Assembly: GCA_017428285.1 (NCBI GenBank)
Contig: JAFRRE010000191.1
Coordinates: 1 to 6,637, forward strand
Length of the DNA: 6,637 nucleotides
Source of the DNA: Bacteroidales bacterium
Lineage (GTDB): Bacteria > Bacteroidota > Bacteroidia > Bacteroidales > F082
Direction: 5' to 3'
Positions 1 through 5,728 of the stretch are shown piece by piece. Position numbers and translations under genes: made by a program. The notes below the pieces were generated by a model that ran no database searches, was not told where the DNA came from, and saw only the letters and a list, made by a program, of their open reading frames with translations. The stretch's first letter is position 1, and the number at the start of each line of letters is the position of its first letter.

Positions 1-906
1 GGCATCGGGTGCCCAAGTGTATTTGGCGTTGATGTCGTGGAAGCCGTAGGCAATGTTGTAGTCTTGTCCGCCCTGCTCTTTGCTGATTTGGCTGGCAATG
101 TAAAGGAGTGCTTCCGTGAGGGTTTTGCGTCCGGTGACAATGAAGCTGGAGTTCTTCAGCCCGCCAGGACCTTCCACAGCGAAGGCCAAGTCGGTGAGGC
201 CTGCGCTGAGCGAGCCTTTCAACTTGGTGGGGTCGCCTTTCTTGGCGGTGAGGTCGACGATAGAAGACAGCTTGCCGCCATAGCGTGCCGGAAAACCGCC
301 TTTGTAGATGTCCATGGTGTTGATCATCTCGGAGTTGAACACCGACATGAAACCGCCCAAGTGGTTGACATAGATAAGCGGCACATTGTCGAGCATGTAA
401 AGATTCTCTCCAGGATTGCCACCACGCACGATCATCAGGCTGGAGGCTTCAGTAGCCGCTTCGATGCCAGGCAGTTGTTGCGCCGCCTTGATGATGTCGG
501 GGCGACTTCCGATGGTGGGCAGTTGGTCAATGCTCTTGGCATTGAGGGTTAGTGTGTTGAAGTTTGTTCTTCGCTCAATTCGAGAGGCACTGACCTCGAC
601 GGATTGAAGGGTTTCAGTCAAAGGTTTCAAATGGATTTGCAAAGGCTGGTCGGCTTGGTCCACCTTGATGCATTTTTCTTCGTAGCCTATGCATGAAATG
701 CAAAGTGTGGCAGGCAGTTCCACGGCAAGGTTGAAATAACCCTTTTGGTCGGTGGCCACGCCTTTTGTGCGGTCTTGCAGAAAGACATTGGCCCCGATGA
801 TGCGTTCGCCGTCGTTGGCATCGCTGACGAAACCGGAAATATGTATTTGTTGGGCTTGGGCAAAGAGGGAAGCGAAAAGGCAAATCACGAAAAAGGTCTT
901 CTTCAT
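1..906 (-). CDS. TonB-dependent outer-membrane receptor, N-terminal 302 residues (cut by left edge)
   Basis: The reading frame opens at the ATG at 904-906 and stays open to base 1, so the C-terminal barrel lies outside the window. Seen: a signal peptide at residues 1-19 (MKKTFF start, hydrophobic core, cleavage near AQA-Q). Residues about 22-105 form a carboxypeptidase-regulatory-like beta-sandwich (ISGFVSDANDGERIIGANV, then GVATDQKGYFNL and a CIGYEEK strand). Residues about 125-225 are a plug domain (LPTIGSRPDIIKAAQQLPGI, MIVRGGNPGENLYMLDNVPL, YKGGFPARYGGKLSSIVDL). Barrel strands begin after about residue 228. Known for the family: such receptors import substrates across the outer membrane using TonB/ExbBD energy, and the plug closes the barrel. 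The start lies only 6 bp after the DUF4249 stop, so the two are almost certainly one transcript. The substrate cannot be told from this part. No TonB box was assigned. Confidence 0.93.
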   Translation of the reverse strand, partial: MKKTFFVICLFASLFAQAQQIHISGFVSDANDGERIIGANVFLQDRTKGVATDQKGYFNLAVELPATLCISCIGYEEKCIKVDQADQPLQIHLKPLTETLQSVEVSASRIERRTNFNTLTLNAKSIDQLPTIGSRPDIIKAAQQLPGIEAATEASSLMIVRGGNPGENLYMLDNVPLIYVNHLGGFMSVFNSEMINTMDIYKGGFPARYGGKLSSIVDLTAKKGDPTKLKGSLSAGLTDLAFAVEGPGGLKNSSFIVTGRKTLTEALLYIASQISKEQGGQDYNIAYGFHDINAKYTWAPDA

Positions 907-912
907 GGCGCA

Positions 913-1842
913 TCAGTTTTTAGGATTGATGAATACCGTGTCGCAGGTCATGGGGGCGATGGCGGCAAACACACCGCGGCCGTTTTCCACATTGCTGTAA
1001 AGGTTAATGGGGCTTATGACGCCGAGGAAAAGGTTGGAATAGGCATCGGGTTCCTCGAAGGCGTTTTGGCTTTTCATGTAATGGTAAGCCGATTCCGAGA
1101 GGCCATGCATCCTGACCACCACATAGCCCGAACGCACAACGGTGCCAGAATGGTTTCCTCCCCAACCATGGTTGCCAAATGTGCTGTTCACCTTAAGTGT
1201 ATAATCCGTCTCGGTGATGATTTCATTGCTGAATAGAAGGCGGTCAGAACCTTCGTTGAGCAACACTGGGTCGTCGGTGTTGATGGATGAGGTTATAGTG
1301 CCTTTGGAGAAGGAATAGCCTGATGCATAGTCGTTTCGGAATAGCGCATCCATATTCATTTGATAGTATTCCTTTTTGTTGGGGTCTGTCTTGAAGGTGA
1401 CCAAGAAAGCAGGACAAGGGTTGCCTTCTTCATCCACAGTGGCGTTTTCCATGATTTCCACAAGGGTCACCACGGGCTTCTCCGGCATTTCGGTTTGGGC
1501 AAAGAGGGTGTCGAAGCCAGGAACGACAACCTTGTAGGCGTATTCGTGCAAGGCCTCGGCAGTGGTTTCACCTACATAACGGCCTTTGCCATCATGTTGT
1601 AGTTTTTCCGTGAACTGTCCGTCAACATAAAGCAGCACCTCGGCATTGGTACAGGGCGCGGGATGAACCGAGTCAAGTCCTTGTGCAAAAGAGACTTGTG
1701 CCCACACGGGCTGGTCTTCCTGAAGCACGGCGTTCAAAGTGGGTTGAGGGTCAAAATCAGGTCGCTCATAGTCGCTGACTTGTTTGCGGCAACCGCATAA
1801 GGCAAGCGCAAAAAGAAACAGAAAAATGAATGTGTTTTTCAT
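913..1842 (-). CDS. DUF4249-type outer-membrane lipoprotein, partner of the TonB receptor
   Basis: 309 aa. The N-terminus is a lipoprotein signal: MKNTF, a Phe/Leu-rich core, then L15-C16-G17-C18, with C18 the probable lipidated residue, followed by RKQVSDYERP. A PQPTLNAVLQEDQPVWAQVSFAQ segment follows, then a TNAEVLLYVDGQF strand, YKVVVPGFDTLFAQTEMPEKP and a long beta-rich C-terminal half. This order and length match DUF4249 proteins as I recall them: lipoproteins commonly encoded beside regulatory-domain TonB receptors and thought to help substrate capture at the cell surface. The family name rests on pattern memory. A start at 1848 would be TTG two codons upstream; the ATG at 1840-1842 is preferred because it gives a normal MKN signal peptide. 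The 6-bp gap to the receptor suggests translational coupling. No TAnnTTTG box is visible in the 130 bp upstream, so this pair may be read through from the gene starting at 2647 or use a weaker promoter. Confidence 0.85.
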   Translation of the reverse strand: MKNTFIFLFLFALALCGCRKQVSDYERPDFDPQPTLNAVLQEDQPVWAQVSFAQGLDSVHPAPCTNAEVLLYVDGQFTEKLQHDGKGRYVGETTAEALHEYAYKVVVPGFDTLFAQTEMPEKPVVTLVEIMENATVDEEGNPCPAFLVTFKTDPNKKEYYQMNMDALFRNDYASGYSFSKGTITSSINTDDPVLLNEGSDRLLFSNEIITETDYTLKVNSTFGNHGWGGNHSGTVVRSGYVVVRMHGLSESAYHYMKSQNAFEEPDAYSNLFLGVISPINLYSNVENGRGVFAAIAPMTCDTVFINPKN

Positions 1843-1866
1843 AAACAAAATGTTGTTGTTATTGTA

Positions 1867-1964
1867 TGTAGGGCTGTCGTATTACGGCAGCCACCATTAA
1901 AATCGTTTTTCCAACGGCTGCCATGGTTCCTGAGTTTGTCGAAGGACAGTGTGACAGCCCTACA
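1867..1964. repeat. 98-bp composite inverted-repeat element between copy A and the DUF4249 gene
   Basis: The outer arms TGTAGGGCTGTC (1867-1878) and GACAGCCCTACA (1953-1964) are a perfect 12-bp inverted repeat. Inside, GGCAGCC (1886-1892) and GGCTGCC (1916-1922) form a second pair. In plus-strand RNA, GGCTGTCGTA (1872-1881) could instead pair with TTACGGCAGCC (ending 1892), giving about ten pairs including one G-U. The right arm continues a CCTGAGTTTGTCGAAGG stretch at 1929-1945, which resembles a short motif I recall as dispersed in many Bacteroidota genomes. No T-run follows the arms on the minus strand, so a simple intrinsic terminator is not supported. It may be a mobile palindromic repeat remnant or an mRNA-processing or attenuation structure. 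Confidence 0.6.
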
Positions 1965-1972
1965 ACGGGTTA

Positions 1973-2647
1973 TCATTGCCATTTCTTCGGCCCAGGAAAT
2001 CGAACATTGAGGCCGAAGCGGTGGATGGCTTTGGCCTTTATTTCGTCTGTTTTGGGTTTGTATTCCTTATTTAGGTTGTCAAATGCCAATTCATAAAAGA
2101 CACCGAAATACTTTGATGGATTGATGGCTAAACCAATGCTACCACCGTAAAGAAAGTTGTTGCGGACAGGCTCGGCTGAAGGACCATCGTAATCAGGCTT
2201 ATACTGCTCCGTTACGGTTCTCATGCCCAATTCGCCACGACAATACACATCGACGAAATAAAAATTCGGCAACAAAAGGGTCAGAGGATGCAGTTCTGCA
2301 TCAATGCCATAATGATAGTAGCGTTCGATTTGTGTCCCCTCAAAGAGCACTTGATTGTATGTGGTATCTGCGTCTTGAACGGTAGAACCTATTTGTACAA
2401 ATCCTTCATGAGTGCCGAAACTGCCGAAGACTCCTACCACGCACCAATTGGTAATGCCATAGCCAACACCAACCCGGAAGTCGGGATAGTCAGAAATAGG
2501 GACTTTCTGCATCATGCGCGAATAACTCGCATCAATTTTGAAATTGCCTTTGTTGAAAGGCTTTAGTGAGGTGAATGGGAGGTTGGTTTGGGCGAAAGCC
2601 GTGCAAGACAGCAGCAGCAATGCCAGTAGATAAACACTTTTTCTCAT
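1973..2647 (-). CDS. Secreted, probably outer-membrane beta-rich protein, paralogue copy A
   Basis: 224 aa, start ATG at 2645-2647. Residues 1-20 are a signal peptide (MRKSVYLLALLLLSCTAFAQ, cleavage at AFA-Q). The mature part is rich in aromatic and glycine residues in alternating strands: VGVGYGITNWCVVGVFGSFG at 59-78, YHYGIDAELHPLTLLLPNFY at 111-130, VDVYCRGELGM at 132-142, and FLYGGSIGLAINPSKYFGVF at 165-184. It ends in RFGLNVRFPGPKKWQ, an aromatic-rich end of the kind seen in outer-membrane barrels. This suggests a small barrel or barrel-like protein, but no named family is recognised. It is clearly paralogous to the gene at 5729-6361, sharing NLPFTSLKP near the N-terminus, an ELHP block, GLAINPSKYFG and the KKWQ end. 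The Cys in SCTAFAQ does not sit in a convincing lipobox. Relative to copy B it has extra residues around 78-105. Role unknown. Confidence 0.85.
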   Translation of the reverse strand: MRKSVYLLALLLLSCTAFAQTNLPFTSLKPFNKGNFKIDASYSRMMQKVPISDYPDFRVGVGYGITNWCVVGVFGSFGTHEGFVQIGSTVQDADTTYNQVLFEGTQIERYYHYGIDAELHPLTLLLPNFYFVDVYCRGELGMRTVTEQYKPDYDGPSAEPVRNNFLYGGSIGLAINPSKYFGVFYELAFDNLNKEYKPKTDEIKAKAIHRFGLNVRFPGPKKWQ

Positions 2648-2703
2648 AATAATTGCTTATGGTTTTGTTTGTTATAAATTCCCGTCTGCCTAATAACGAC
2701 ACA

Positions 2704-2766
2704 TCCTAAACTTTATTATTGGTTTTAGGAACCACAACCCCGCAGGGGTGCTGCAAAGTTGCGGGG
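2704..2766. other. Two adjacent stem-loops between the T9SS cargo gene and copy A
   Basis: TCCTAAA (2704-2710) and TTTAGGA (2724-2730) make a 7-bp AT-rich stem with a 13-nt loop. CCCCGCA (2738-2744) and TGCGGGG (2760-2766) make a 7-bp GC-rich stem with a 15-nt loop; CCCC-GCA-GGGG (2738-2748) is a competing smaller hairpin. Both lie in the 166-bp gap after the T9SS gene stop (2814) and before the ATG of copy A (2647). They could act as a transcription end or mRNA 3'-end structure for the cargo gene, but no T-run directly follows on the minus strand. No TAnnTTTG box for copy A is visible in this gap. Confidence 0.4.
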
Positions 2767-2813
2767 GAGTCCGTCGTAAACAGATAGTGCATAAGTTCAA
2801 ATAACGAAAAATC

Positions 2814-4208
2814 CTATCCCTTCACCACCACTCGTACAGCGTGTTTTATCCCTTCCGTATCCTCAAACCGCAGCAAATAAACCCCTTCCGACAATCCACT
2901 CATATTGATTTCATTGCTGCCTTGAACAGTCCTCACCAATTGCCCCACGGCATTATAAACCATTACTTCTGAAACTTTGAAACCTTCGATGTGAACCGTT
3001 ACCGTTGCGGGATTGGGCCAAACAGTCAGTTGGCTCTCCGTCGACTCATTGACGCTGTTGTATTCGGAATAATGAAAATCTATCAAATCAATCTCTTCTT
3101 CTCCTTCCAACATTTTGAGTTGCAGTAATTTGTTGTAAACGGGAATCTCCACATCCACTCTGTCAAGAATTGGATTACTAGACTCCATTAGGTTGTCCCA
3201 AAAACTATTAATACCTGCTGCTTGGTCGATGCTTACCGTTGGGTCGTAGGTCATTTCGTAGCCTTCTTCAAAATTCCAATCTCCAAAGTAGTGATACAGG
3301 CTGTAAGCAGTGCAGTTGTAGTTGTCATCGTATGAATACTCGGTCTTTAAGTCTTGATTCCACTCCTGCGAGCCAATGGGTTGGTTAAAACTAATCATGG
3401 AAAGAAGATGGCCTTCGGTGTCATATTCAAACACATACCTGCCATCGCCACTCCATTCATCATTGCTTGTGCGGCTATAATAAGTCATCTCAATGCACAA
3501 GCCTTGCTCGTTGTACGCATACTCCGTCTTGGAAACAAGATACCATTGGCCTTCCCAAATGTTTGAAATCACCTGTGTACAAAGTCCTTGGGCGTTGTAG
3601 TAATAGTCGGTCTTGTAATGGGGTTGCCATTCGCCTTCAACAAAGTCATAATATACCTCGGTTTGGAGCAGGCCGTTCTCGTATTCGTAGGCCCTTTTGG
3701 CCGATTCAATCCATCCGTCAAAATAGTTGTATACAATATACAAAGTAAGGTTTCCGGCTTCATCATATTCATTGATGCGTTTTGTGTTTGGTTGCCAAGT
3801 GTTTCCCGACAGGTAAGTATTGATGGTTTCCACTATCAGGCTCTGTTCGTTGTAGGTGTATTCGGTCTTGTTTGTCTGTATTCCGTCATAGTGCGTCATC
3901 GAAGTCAAACGATTTTGCTCGTCGTAGGTGTTTTCGAAAGATTGTTCGAGATGCCATGAGGTGTTAGTCGGATAATAACGCATCTCTTTGGTGCAGTTGA
4001 GGCGGGCGTCGTATTCATACAGGATTCTAACCTCCTCCCCTGTGACGCTGTCCAGTTTCATAGTGAAAAGGTTTTCGCGACCGTTCATTTTCTCCACCAG
4101 TTCCATGCTCTCTTCCCAAGGTCTCTGTTTGGATTCTTTCCTGAAAGGTTGTGCCGAGGCCGACACGATGCAACACAACAAGGCTGCAATTAAAATGGCG
4201 TTTTTCAT
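2814..4208 (-). CDS. T9SS-secreted YD-like repeat protein with type A sorting domain
   Basis: 464 aa. The frame opens further upstream (to 4274), but the ATG at 4206-4208 is chosen because it starts a clean signal peptide (MKNAILIAALLCCIVSASAQ, cleavage after SASA) and lies just below a TAnnTTTG box at 4237-4244. Residues 63-322 hold about ten repeats of 28-30 residues of the form (Y)xY(D/N)xxGxL/C...xxYY...W, as in YEYDARLNCT, YYYNAQGLCT and YAYNEQGLCI. These resemble the YD/RHS repeat module, without an RHS core or toxin domain. Residues about 393-464 match a type A T9SS C-terminal sorting domain: LTVWPNPA at 394-401, VMVYNAVGQLVRT at 415-427, LSEGVYLLRF at 439-448, and VRVVVKG at the end. 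Known for the family: such cargo crosses the outer membrane through T9SS and the sorting domain is removed on export. No catalytic motif is seen, so adhesion or surface binding is only a guess. Confidence 0.88.
   Translation of the reverse strand: MKNAILIAALLCCIVSASAQPFRKESKQRPWEESMELVEKMNGRENLFTMKLDSVTGEEVRILYEYDARLNCTKEMRYYPTNTSWHLEQSFENTYDEQNRLTSMTHYDGIQTNKTEYTYNEQSLIVETINTYLSGNTWQPNTKRINEYDEAGNLTLYIVYNYFDGWIESAKRAYEYENGLLQTEVYYDFVEGEWQPHYKTDYYYNAQGLCTQVISNIWEGQWYLVSKTEYAYNEQGLCIEMTYYSRTSNDEWSGDGRYVFEYDTEGHLLSMISFNQPIGSQEWNQDLKTEYSYDDNYNCTAYSLYHYFGDWNFEEGYEMTYDPTVSIDQAAGINSFWDNLMESSNPILDRVDVEIPVYNKLLQLKMLEGEEEIDLIDFHYSEYNSVNESTESQLTVWPNPATVTVHIEGFKVSEVMVYNAVGQLVRTVQGSNEINMSGLSEGVYLLRFEDTEGIKHAVRVVVKG
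3243..4025 (-). repeat. About ten YD-like protein repeats within the T9SS cargo gene
   Basis: The repeats are counted on the tyrosine that precedes Asp, Asn or Glu: residues 66, 95, 119, 148, 176, 204, 232, 262, 293 and 321. The intervals are 29, 24, 29, 28, 28, 28, 30, 31 and 28 residues. Six residues after this tyrosine there is Cys in repeats 1, 6, 7 and 9 (C72, C210, C238, C299) and mostly Leu or Ile in the others, so the cysteines replace a core hydrophobic position. DNA-level identity between units is low, so this is an old protein repeat and not a recent tandem duplication. Confidence 0.75.
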
Positions 4209-4236
4209 CGTATTAAAGATTTGAAATTCATATTTG

Positions 4237-4244
4237 CAAAAGTA
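4237..4244 (-). promoter_or_regulatory. Candidate -7 box for the T9SS cargo gene
   Basis: The minus strand reads TACTTTTG here, matching the Bacteroidota TAnnTTTG -7 consensus. It lies 28 bp upstream of the ATG at 4208, predicting a leader of roughly 20 nt. The upstream flank TTTTTTGCTA resembles the box at 5140-5147. No TTTG -33 element stands at the usual 19-21 bp spacing; a TTTG occurs at 4272-4275, which is too far. This supports the downstream start at 4208, since an ATG at 4274 would lie upstream of the promoter. The rest of the 194-bp gap shows only an 11-bp palindrome (4307-4317) and two near-identical ATTACAAAnTTTT tracts (4280-4292, 4335-4347). Confidence 0.5.
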
Positions 4245-4402
4245 TAGCAAAAAATCGCTGTGTTTCGAGTCCAAAGTTAATTACAAACTTTTCCAAAAAT
4301 TCTTTGTTGATTATCAATTGGTTGAAATTATTGATTACAAAGTTTTCATCTAATCCTATGCCGCTTTCGCAACTCTTTTTCGTTTAAAAAGTGACCTAAA
4401 TG

Positions 4403-5101
4403 TTATCGCCAGTAACGGTAATACAGTTCCATGAAATGTCGATTGGTGCAGTATTTCCGTGAGGGCTTTTCTTCCAATCTGGAATTGTTGTAAAACGCAA
4501 TGTTGTTGTTTTGGGCGTCAACGATCATCAACCCCATAAAGGAAAAGGCGTTTGTATAGCTGTCATCAAGAAACAAATAGTAATAGCCGCCCGAAGCCAT
4601 ACTATAGGCCATGCTAGCAGCTAATGAAACGGCAACACTTTTCATCAAGGCTCCCCAATCGGTTGCAGAGCGTTCAAATCCAGTTGAATAGGTAATCAGT
4701 CCAAACCGTTTCCCTTGTGCGTCCAATATAGAGTCAATGATTGGGGGAATTGGAATGAAAGCGATATCCTTGTTGTCGAATGCACGCCCCATAATTTGTC
4801 GGATTTCATCATTGACTTTTAGAAGAATCGTTGTGTCTTCAATGTCAATGACTCCAGTAATGTCTATGTTTGACTGGTTTTCCAAAAACAAATCAATGTT
4901 CGTTCTAGTCAACAATGACAAAGAGTCACAGAACGAACTGTTGCTATGCTTGTCTAAAATGTCAATGTCGCTTAAACTCGGAAAGCGTTGCACATCGGCG
5001 ATTTCCTGTTTCGGCAATTTGGTGACAAAACCTTTCTTGGCCGTGCAGGAAGAAAACGCCAAAAACGTCAGTGCAAAAGCGAATAATAATGTCTTTTTCA
5101 T
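4403..5101 (-). CDS. Lipoprotein of unknown function
   Basis: 232 aa, start ATG at 5099-5101. Residues 1-19 form a lipoprotein signal (MKKTLLFAFALTFLAFSSC), with C19 the probable lipidated residue and TAKKGF after it. The mature part has an acidic Asp/Ile segment at 44-95 (SDIDILD, IDITGVIDIEDTTILLKV), then IAFIPIPPIIDSIL at 113-126 and GLITYSTGFERSATDWG at 134-150. A stretch at 155-178 is rich in small and hydrophobic residues (SVAVSLAASMAYSMASGGYY). After that comes LMIVDAQNNNIAFYNNSR at 191-208 and an aromatic C-terminus, LYYRYWR. The layout recalls uncharacterised Bacteroidales envelope lipoproteins, but no family is recognised. The Ala/Ser/Met segment could insert in or pack against a membrane, which is inference only. 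The gene is visibly more AT-rich in codon choice than the receptor and DUF4249 genes. It is 194 bp upstream of the T9SS cargo gene and has a matching promoter and leader. Confidence 0.85.
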   Translation of the reverse strand: MKKTLLFAFALTFLAFSSCTAKKGFVTKLPKQEIADVQRFPSLSDIDILDKHSNSSFCDSLSLLTRTNIDLFLENQSNIDITGVIDIEDTTILLKVNDEIRQIMGRAFDNKDIAFIPIPPIIDSILDAQGKRFGLITYSTGFERSATDWGALMKSVAVSLAASMAYSMASGGYYYLFLDDSYTNAFSFMGLMIVDAQNNNIAFYNNSRLEEKPSRKYCTNRHFMELYYRYWR

Positions 5102-5139
5102 CGTATTAAAGTTTTCAGTTAGTTTTATTCAATTGTCCA

Positions 5140-5147
5140 CAAAGGTA
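5140..5147 (-). promoter_or_regulatory. Candidate -7 box for the lipoprotein gene
   Basis: The minus strand reads TACCTTTG, matching TAnnTTTG, 38 bp upstream of the ATG at 5101, with a predicted leader of about 30 nt. Its upstream flank TTTTTGCTC nearly equals that of the 4237-4244 box, so the two promoters share TTTTTGCTnTACnTTTG. No TTTG is present at the expected -33 spacing. The genes also share the ten bases directly before the ATG (CTTTAATACG on the minus strand). Confidence 0.5.
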
Positions 5148-5378
5148 GAGCAAAAACCATTCGGAAATCGTATTGTCAAGCCCTTGTTGGTCTTTGTCCC
5201 TATGATTTTTTCAACTCATCATTGATTTTCAATAAATTAACTAAAACCAACAACTGGTTTTGTCCCTATTATTTTTCTGAAGTATTGATGATATCTGCTC
5301 ATGGTTTGCCACATTTTTGGCCTTTTCTCCGTCCACAAGCAATAAAGAAAGGCGCTTGCCATTCGTTTGATTGCTTAT

Positions 5379-5502
5379 TCTGATTGAAGGCGTCTGGAAA
5401 AGCCTATGAGTAAATAAGCACGAATTAGTTCACGCCTAATACGCGAACTTTTCCGCTAACTTATTCTCACTCATAAATTGTTTTCCAGACTTTTCAATCA
5501 GA
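5379..5502. repeat. 124-bp imperfect palindrome (long stem-loop element)
   Basis: The left arm starts TCTGATTGAA (5379-5388) and the right arm ends TTCAATCAGA (5493-5502). Inside, GTCTGGAAAA (5392-5401) pairs with TTTTCCAGAC (5481-5490), then TATGAGT (5405-5411) with ACTCATA (5469-5475), and AATAAG (5414-5419) pairs with CTTATT (5460-5465). Near the tip, AGTTCACG (5427-5434) and CGCGAACT (5442-5449) pair with one mismatch around a 7-nt loop. The arms differ by small insertions and substitutions but hold across the whole length. No open frame or terminal target-site duplication is clear. Candidates are a degenerate MITE, a structured RNA or a dispersed intergenic repeat. Confidence 0.7.
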
Positions 5503-5682
5503 GAACAAGAGCGTAAAGCCCATTATTATGTCTTTATTTGCCTACAAAAGTAATACTTTTTTGTTTTCCAACGCTCAAATTCAATAAAATCCATTATTTC
5601 TCCGTCCTCAAAACCTCTATTTCACCTTTTCAGCGAAATGCTTATGAGTTAGATTCAGAGAATCACGGTTTCTGAGCCTTGT

Positions 5683-5724
5683 GGTCCCTGAGGCCCATCG
5701 AAGGACAGTGTGACAGCCCTACAA
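5683..5724. repeat. Second copy of the repeat that lies beyond the stop of copy A
   Basis: The block GGTCCCTGAG followed by a 27-bp segment beginning TCGAAGGACAGTGTGACAGC (5698-5724) matches 1925-1965. The 27 bp (1939-1965 there) are identical, and the stretch between the two parts differs in length by one base. The block ends 4 bp before the TAA of copy B and 7 bp before the TGA of copy A, in the same orientation. Unlike the copy A site, no inverted TGTAGGGCTGTC arm is found on the far side, so this is a half-element. Confidence 0.8.
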
Positions 5725-5728
5725 ACGA

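Larger units (their letters stand above)
5102..5728. other. 627-bp non-coding gap between copy B and the lipoprotein gene
   Basis: No credible coding frame is seen on either strand. From left to right it contains the lipoprotein leader and -7 box (5102-5147), two copies of TTTGTCCCTAT (5193-5203 and 5259-5269), and a hairpin AAAACCA/TGGTTTT (5243-5249 with 5255-5261, 5-nt loop). Further along are the 124-bp palindrome (5379-5502), an isolated minus-strand TACTTTTG (5545-5552) with no gene close downstream, and the repeat abutting copy B (5683-5724). The isolated box could start a non-coding transcript across the palindrome, which is speculative. Confidence 0.6.

Noticed and set aside
37..552. 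Plus-strand 171-codon open frame
   Set aside because: It lies antisense to the clear TonB receptor frame at 1-906, which has a signal peptide, regulatory domain and plug. The plus-strand product has no recognisable domain.
614..913. Minus-strand 99-codon open frame
   Set aside because: It is in another frame of the same strand inside the receptor gene; its Arg/His/Pro-rich product is typical of an out-of-frame shadow.
745..1236. Plus-strand 163-codon open frame across the receptor/DUF4249 junction
   Set aside because: Antisense to two well-supported genes, with no domain, signal or promoter.
1867..1964. Intrinsic terminator at the composite inverted repeat
   Set aside because: The outer loop is over 70 nt and no T-run follows on the minus strand.
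4209..4274. N-terminal extension of the T9SS cargo gene to an ATG at 4274
   Set aside because: The extension would bury the signal peptide at residue 23 and place the start upstream of the TAnnTTTG box; the ATG at 4208 fits better.
4737..5225. Plus-strand 162-codon open frame
   Set aside because: It is mostly antisense to the lipoprotein gene and runs into its promoter; the product has no coherent features.
5193..5269. CRISPR or tandem-repeat array suggested by two TTTGTCCCTAT copies
   Set aside because: There are only two 11-bp copies, AT-rich flanks, and no third unit or regular spacer.
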